A stretch of 17,324 bases of DNA from Hyphomonadaceae bacterium UBA4763 (GTDB lineage: Bacteria; Pseudomonadota; Alphaproteobacteria; Caulobacterales; Aquidulcibacteraceae): the NCBI GenBank assembly GCA_002403455.1, contig DHHV01000103.1, positions 1-17,324 on the forward strand. The letters are read 5' to 3'. The first letter of the stretch is position 1; each line of letters begins with the position of its first letter. A program made the position numbers and the translations under genes. The notes under the pieces are model-generated. The model worked only from the letters and a program-made list of their open reading frames with translations, had not been told where the DNA came from and did no database searches. This document shows positions 13,900 through 17,324 of this stretch, piece by piece.

Positions 13900-14438
13900 G
13901 GCTCTGCAATCGGCGCGCGCTCCTTGTCGGCGCCTTGGGCGTTGCCGCGCTGGCGGGACCCGCTTTGGCCCATCGCCAGCGCGCCGTCTTGACGACGATC
14001 GCCTGGCGCAAGGGTCCGACGCCAACGGCGCCGCAAGCCTTGGGGCGGTTCGACGTCGTCCATCGCCTGCATGGCCATGACGCGGAGGTCGCGTTGCGGC
14101 TGGCGGGCGGCGGCAATCAGCCGCTCGATGCGCTGGAAGCCCAAGCGCGCCTTGCGCTCTATGTCGAAGGGCGTTTTGGGATCGGTCGCTCGCCGACCGC
14201 GCCCTATCCCCTGGCGACCTTGGGCGCCGAGACCGCAGCGCGCGAAGTGTTCGTCTACCAGGAAGCGGTGCTGGCCGACCCGCCGACCCTGCTTGCCGTC
14301 CGCAATGTCATCATGACCGAGGCGTTCGCCGACCAGATCAACCAGGTCAATATCGAGCGCCCGCAAGGCGATGCAGCGCTGACCCGCAGTCTGCAATTCA
14401 AGCCCGGCGAGGAATGGAAAACCGTCAGTTTGAGCTAA
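13896..14438 (+). CDS. DUF6702-like exported protein of unknown function
   Basis: 180 residues; ATG 13896 overlaps the peptidase stop (ATGA), so translation is probably coupled. A signal peptide is clear: RR near the start, LLVGALGVAALAG, cleavage near ALA-H. Arginines followed by a hydrophobic core could also suit Tat export, but no full twin-Arg motif is seen. The mature part begins with LTTIAWR and has RFDVVHRLHGHDAEVAL, a pattern I associate with DUF6702, a small exported family found next to M1 peptidases. It may be a partner, chaperone or inhibitor of the peptidase; no catalytic motif is visible. The 3' end overlaps the convergent membrane protein gene by 4 bp. Confidence 0.75.
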   Translation: MRLCNRRALLVGALGVAALAGPALAHRQRAVLTTIAWRKGPTPTAPQALGRFDVVHRLHGHDAEVALRLAGGGNQPLDALEAQARLALYVEGRFGIGRSPTAPYPLATLGAETAAREVFVYQEAVLADPPTLLAVRNVIMTEAFADQINQVNIERPQGDAALTRSLQFKPGEEWKTVSLS

Positions 14439-14779
14439 CCGCCAGGCGTTTGTGGTTGCGCCGCCCGTTTTTTCATTTTTCTCCCGCTCGCCAAGGCCCA
14501 ATTGCCGACAAGGACGCTGAGCGGAATCCGCGCCGGAAAATAAATGATCGCCGGCAAGGCAAATAGCCAATGGAAGAAATTGGCTGGCAAAATGGCGCGC
14601 GCGACATCCTTCACCCAATACAAAAAGGGCAAATGATCCTTCAGATGCGCGTCCAGTGAAATATCAAGCGGCGCTGTTCCCAAGGTGATTTGGATCAGCA
14701 ACATAAGAGCGATCGCGCCATCGCAACAACTGCCGATAATCGACACCCATCCAAAAGCCAGCAGAAAATTGCGTATCAT
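14435..14779 (-). CDS. Small membrane protein of unknown function
   Basis: 114 residues from ATG 14779, which follows AAGAG with no spacer, so initiation may depend on coupling with the small ORF ending 9 nt upstream. Two hydrophobic segments are visible: residues about 4-33 (FLLAFGWVSIIGSCCDGAIA and on, with a Cys pair) and about 64-92 (FFHWLFALPAIIYFPARIPL). The loop between them has DISLDAHLKDHLPFLYWVKD. The tail is basic (GRKMKKRAAQ), predicted cytoplasmic. No family is recognised. The gene overlaps the DUF6702-like gene convergently by 4 bp at the stop codons and is probably the last gene of a recN-rhlE-side transcript or of its own promoter. Confidence 0.7.
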   Translation of the reverse strand: MIRNFLLAFGWVSIIGSCCDGAIALMLLIQITLGTAPLDISLDAHLKDHLPFLYWVKDVARAILPANFFHWLFALPAIIYFPARIPLSVLVGNWALASGRKMKKRAAQPQTPGG

Positions 14780-14788
14780 CTCTTGCGT

Positions 14789-14914
14789 CTACACCGCCCA
14801 GGCTGCAATCGCGGCGAAAGCAGCGGCAAACGCGATCGCGGTCAGCGTCCAAAACAGGACGGGATGACGGATCGCGCGCGCCGGCGGCCGCATGGGCTTG
14901 CTTTTCAACGCCAT
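14789..14914 (-). CDS. 41-residue single-pass membrane protein (small ORF)
   Basis: The ORF of 41 codons plus stop opens MALKSKPMRPPARAIRHP, a basic cytoplasmic-type N-terminus, followed by one uninterrupted hydrophobic helix VLFWTLTAIAFAAAFAAIAA ending WAV. That is the layout of a small single-pass, N-in membrane protein. Its TAG stop lies 9 nt before the ATG of the next membrane protein, an operon-like spacing. No Shine-Dalgarno is seen before the ATG; a GATATC -10-like element ends 8 nt upstream, so the message could be leaderless. The family is not recognised. It is real if the reading frame is conserved in relatives. Confidence 0.5.
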   Translation of the reverse strand: MALKSKPMRPPARAIRHPVLFWTLTAIAFAAAFAAIAAWAV

Positions 14915-14976
14915 AAGTTGCGGATATCAAAAACGCGCGCAATCGCCAAACGCCAAATGACGTTGGTGCTGGTGAC

Positions 14977-16545
14977 TTACCCGCCGCGTTTTTGCGGCGC
15001 GCGGTCGGCATGGCGCCGCGCCCCTTGCGCAAAGCCTGAGCCCTTGCGAGCCGGCGCGCGGGGAGCGTTGGGCGCTGGGCCGCGCTCGCTGCGATTGGCG
15101 CTGCGGTGCTCGCCGCGCTGATCAGGGCGTTGCTCGCTGCGCGGTTCTGACCGCGCCGGGCCGCGCGCCGGACCGCGTATTTCGCCGCGCGTCTCATTAC
15201 GCGTGTCGGTGCGTTGGTCGTAGCGGGTCCCATCGCGCGGCGCGCCTCGACCTTCGCCGGCGCCGTTTCGGACTGGTTTTTGCGCGGGCGCGCGCTCGGC
15301 GCGGGGCTCTTCTCGGCGACGGCCGCGCGGATTTTCGGCCCGTTCCGGCTGCCAATCGCGCTCAACGGGGGCGGCCGGCGCTGGGCTCGCCACGAAGTCC
15401 GGCAACGTCACCACTGGAATTTTCAGGCGCGTCGTCCGCTCGATCCCGCGCACGAGATCGCGATCTTCGCGCGTGGCGAAGCTGATGGCGACGCCAGAGC
15501 GGCCAGCCCGAGCGGTCCGCCCGATCCGGTGCACATATTGCTCGGGCACTTCGGGAATGTCGTAATTGATGACGTGGCTGACGCCGTCAATGTCGATGCC
15601 GCGCGCGGCGATATCGGTGGCGATCATTACCTGGCAGGCGCCGGAGCGAAAGGCGTCGAGCGCGCGCAGCCGTTGCGGCTGGCTCTTATTGCCATGGATC
15701 GCCACGGATTCGATGCCAAAGCCGTCCAATTGCCGGACGATCCGGTCCGCGCCATGCTTGGTGCGGCTAAACACCAAGGCGCGGTCGATCGCTTCGGTTT
15801 TCAAGACATGCGCCAGCAGCGAGGGCTTATCGCCCGGCGCGATCTCGATCAGCGCCTGCTCGACGCGCTCGGCCGTGGTGGCGACCGGAGCGACGGCGAT
15901 CTGCAAGGGATCGGTGAGGAAATCCGCCGCCAAGGCCGCAATCGGCTTGGGCATGGTCGCCGAGAACATCAGCGTCTGCCGCTCGGGCGGCAGCAAAGGC
16001 GCGATTTCGCGCAAGGCGTGGATAAAGCCCATGTCCATCATCTGGTCGGCTTCGTCGAGCACCAGCACGTCAACGCTGGCGAGCGACACCGCACGGCGGT
16101 CGAGCAAATCGATCAGGCGCCCCGGCGTTGCCACCAACACGTCGACGCCGCCCGCCAAGGTCTTGATTTGGCGCGGGATCGGCACGCCGCCGAACACCGT
16201 GGCGATCGACAGTTTCAGCCCGCCGGCGTAATCCTTAAAGCTTTGGGCGATTTGCGCGGCGAGTTCGCGGGTCGGCGACAGCACAAGGACGCGCACGCTC
16301 GCCCGGCCGGGGCGATAGGGATCGCGCGCCAACCGGTGCAGGATCGGCAAGGCAAACGCGGCGGTCTTGCCTGTGCCGGTCTGGGCGATGCCGAGCAGAT
16401 CGCGCCCGCTCATCACAATTGGGATCGCTTGGGTTTGGATCGGGGTTGGGCGTTCATAGCCGGCGGCGGCAATGGCTTTAAAAATCGCCGGCGCAAGGCC
16501 GAAATCGGCAAAGCCGTTCGGCGCCGAGGGAAGTTGGTCGGTCAT
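14977..16545 (-). CDS. rhlE: DEAD-box ATP-dependent RNA helicase (RhlE-type)
   Basis: 522 residues from ATG 16545. All helicase motifs are present in order: Q motif PTPIQTQAIP, motif I AQTGTGKT (54-61), Ia PTRELAAQI, GG, Ib TPGRL (140-144), II DEAD (164-167), III SAT (195-197), IV ALVFSRTK, V ATDIAARGIDID and VI HRIGRTARAGR. The core ends near residue 380. The remaining 140 or so residues form a disordered, Arg/Gly/Pro/Glu-rich tail (repeated R-x-E-x-R, GPARGPARSEPRSEQR), a typical RNA-binding extension. Such enzymes unwind RNA in ribosome assembly and RNA decay, especially in the cold. A promoter and a leader of about 160 nt lie upstream, after recN. RhlE is the closest call; other DEAD-box subfamilies share this core. 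Confidence 0.93.
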   Translation of the reverse strand: MTDQLPSAPNGFADFGLAPAIFKAIAAAGYERPTPIQTQAIPIVMSGRDLLGIAQTGTGKTAAFALPILHRLARDPYRPGRASVRVLVLSPTRELAAQIAQSFKDYAGGLKLSIATVFGGVPIPRQIKTLAGGVDVLVATPGRLIDLLDRRAVSLASVDVLVLDEADQMMDMGFIHALREIAPLLPPERQTLMFSATMPKPIAALAADFLTDPLQIAVAPVATTAERVEQALIEIAPGDKPSLLAHVLKTEAIDRALVFSRTKHGADRIVRQLDGFGIESVAIHGNKSQPQRLRALDAFRSGACQVMIATDIAARGIDIDGVSHVINYDIPEVPEQYVHRIGRTARAGRSGVAISFATREDRDLVRGIERTTRLKIPVVTLPDFVASPAPAAPVERDWQPERAENPRGRRREEPRAERAPAQKPVRNGAGEGRGAPRDGTRYDQRTDTRNETRGEIRGPARGPARSEPRSEQRPDQRGEHRSANRSERGPAPNAPRAPARKGSGFAQGARRHADRAPQKRGG

Positions 16546-16714
16546 CAGTCATCTTTCAGCGGCAAAGCCGCATGGCCGCTTGCGGCGCTTGGCCGAAGCG
16601 GGGAGGGGGCGAAACGGCCCCGCGTGACTTGGGACGTCAAAGTCGGTTGGAAGGAGGGGCCCACAGGCGCGGCAAACGGCCGCCGCCGCGTTTCACGCGG
16701 CCCCGAATGGACGC

Positions 16715-16743
16715 GATATGGATTGCTGCGCCGCACAAGTCAA
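16715..16743 (-). promoter_or_regulatory. Promoter and long leader of rhlE
   Basis: On the minus strand TTGACT (16743-16738), a 17-bp spacer and CATATC (16720-16715) suit a housekeeping promoter. It begins 16 bp after the recN stop and predicts a start near 16708, giving a leader of about 160 nt before the rhlE ATG. The leader contains a 7-bp GC hairpin (arms 16685-16691 and 16695-16701) and further GC-rich stems. Confidence 0.6.
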
Positions 16744-16758
16744 GGATAAAGCGCGCCC

Positions 16759-17324
16759 TCATCCAAGACCCAATAATTTGCCGGCGGCGGCGCGCGCCTC
16801 CGGACTGATTTCGGCGCCGGACAACATCCGGGCGACTTCTTCCAACCGTTCATCAAGGTCAAGGTTGCGCACCTGCGTCAACATCGTCTCGCCGCGCGCT
16901 GATTTGGCGATTTTCCAATGCTGATGGGCGCGGGCCGAGACTTGCGCCGAATGGGTGACGGCAAGGACCTGCGTTGATTTGGCGAGCTCGGCGAGCCGCG
17001 CGCCGATCGCATCAGCGACCGCGCCGCCAACGCCTTGGTCGACTTCGTCGAAAATCATCACGGGCGTGCCGATCTCGCGCGCCAGCGACACTTTCAGCGC
17101 CAGCGAAAACCGCGCCAATTCCCCGCCCGAGGCGATGACGCCGAGCCCGCCAAACGGCGCGCCCGGATTGGTCGCCACTTCGAATTCAACGCGGTCTTGG
17201 CCATGCGCACCGGTTTTGTCGGCCGAGAGCGGCTCCACCGCCGTGCGAAATAGCGCCCGCTCCAGTTTCAGGGCGGGCAATTCGCTCATCACGGCGGCGT
17301 CGGGGCGGGCGGCGCCCGCCCGGG
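16759..17324 (-). CDS. recN: DNA repair protein RecN, C-terminal part
   Basis: About 187 residues are visible; the gene runs off the right end of the window, and the frame is open to the edge (RAGAARPDAAVMSELPALKL). RecN is an SMC-like ATPase that tethers broken DNA ends in recombinational repair. The C-terminal ABC half is seen: SGGELARFSLALKVSL (signature motif), TPVMIFDEVDQGVGGAVADA (Walker B and D-loop), LAVTHSAQVSARAHQHWKI (H-loop) and the final RLEEVARMLSGAEISPEARA, all standard for RecN. The N-terminal Walker A and coiled coil are outside the window. It is transcribed toward rhlE, which has its own promoter. Confidence 0.95.
   Translation of the reverse strand, partial: RAGAARPDAAVMSELPALKLERALFRTAVEPLSADKTGAHGQDRVEFEVATNPGAPFGGLGVIASGGELARFSLALKVSLAREIGTPVMIFDEVDQGVGGAVADAIGARLAELAKSTQVLAVTHSAQVSARAHQHWKIAKSARGETMLTQVRNLDLDERLEEVARMLSGAEISPEARAAAGKLLGLG

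Noticed and set aside
13728..14618. A 296-codon minus-strand frame across the M1/DUF6702 junction
   Set aside because: It is antisense to two genes with signal peptides and family motifs; it lacks a plausible ribosome-binding site and any known domain.
15214..16749. A 511-codon open frame on the + strand opposite rhlE
   Set aside because: It mirrors the DEAD-box helicase coding sequence; the composition is Arg/His/Gly/Asp-rich with no recognisable domain.
1..17324. CRISPR arrays, tRNAs, insertion sequences and attachment sites
   Set aside because: No regularly spaced repeats, cloverleaf-like genes, transposase motifs or terminal repeats were seen by eye on either strand.

Overview
The window reads as a compact, GC-rich chromosomal segment of an alphaproteobacterium. 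CpdR beside an N-formylglutamate amidohydrolase and a HisN-type histidinol phosphatase, an M1 peptidase followed by a DUF6702-like secreted protein, and alphaproteobacterial-style promoters (CTTG-N17/18-TATA) all point that way. A Caulobacterales or Hyphomicrobiales-like lineage is plausible, but genus cannot be read from the sequence. No tRNA, rRNA, CRISPR array or complete insertion sequence was found.

Left part (1-5135, + strand): the tail of a PhnB/VOC-type protein is followed by one ORF fusing a cupin domain to an SRPBCC (AHSA1-like) domain, with a ribosome-binding site and ATG still present at the seam. Next is a RES/Xre-type toxin-antitoxin pair, antitoxin first, preceded by three TTGACA hexamers exactly 9 bp apart. 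Then come tightly overlapping cheR-cheB-cheY genes, without cheA, cheW or a receptor gene beside them.

Middle (5136-6752): an AT-richer, gene-poor patch holds a minus-strand methyltransferase gene split by a one-base shift in a T6 run. Its N-terminus looks like the tail of an SGNH/AlgX-type domain. Upstream of it lies possible decayed coding sequence in the same frame. This patch looks like acquired, decaying DNA, probably surface-polysaccharide related (inference).

Right part (6753-17324): a MAPEG membrane protein lies directly before glutathione synthetase gshB. They are followed by cpdR (minus) divergent from an N-formylglutamate amidohydrolase gene with its own intrinsic terminator. The next intergenic stretch carries a convincing unannotated minus-strand small RNA of about 80 nt: promoter, three hairpins, an exposed CCUCCC motif and a UUCG-capped terminator. 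Then come an Xre-family regulator, hisN, an exported M1 metallopeptidase overlapping a DUF6702-like gene, and a minus-strand block running recN (cut by the window end), rhlE, a 41-residue single-pass membrane protein ORF and a 114-residue membrane protein.

Functional themes are chemotaxis adaptation (CheR/CheB/CheY), cell-cycle proteolysis control (CpdR), glutathione metabolism (MAPEG, GshB), histidine metabolism (HisN and possibly the amidohydrolase), DNA repair (RecN) and RNA remodelling (RhlE). The items most worth following up are the small RNA, the 41-residue ORF, the frameshifted methyltransferase, the cupin-SRPBCC fusion and the RES toxin with a substituted motif residue.
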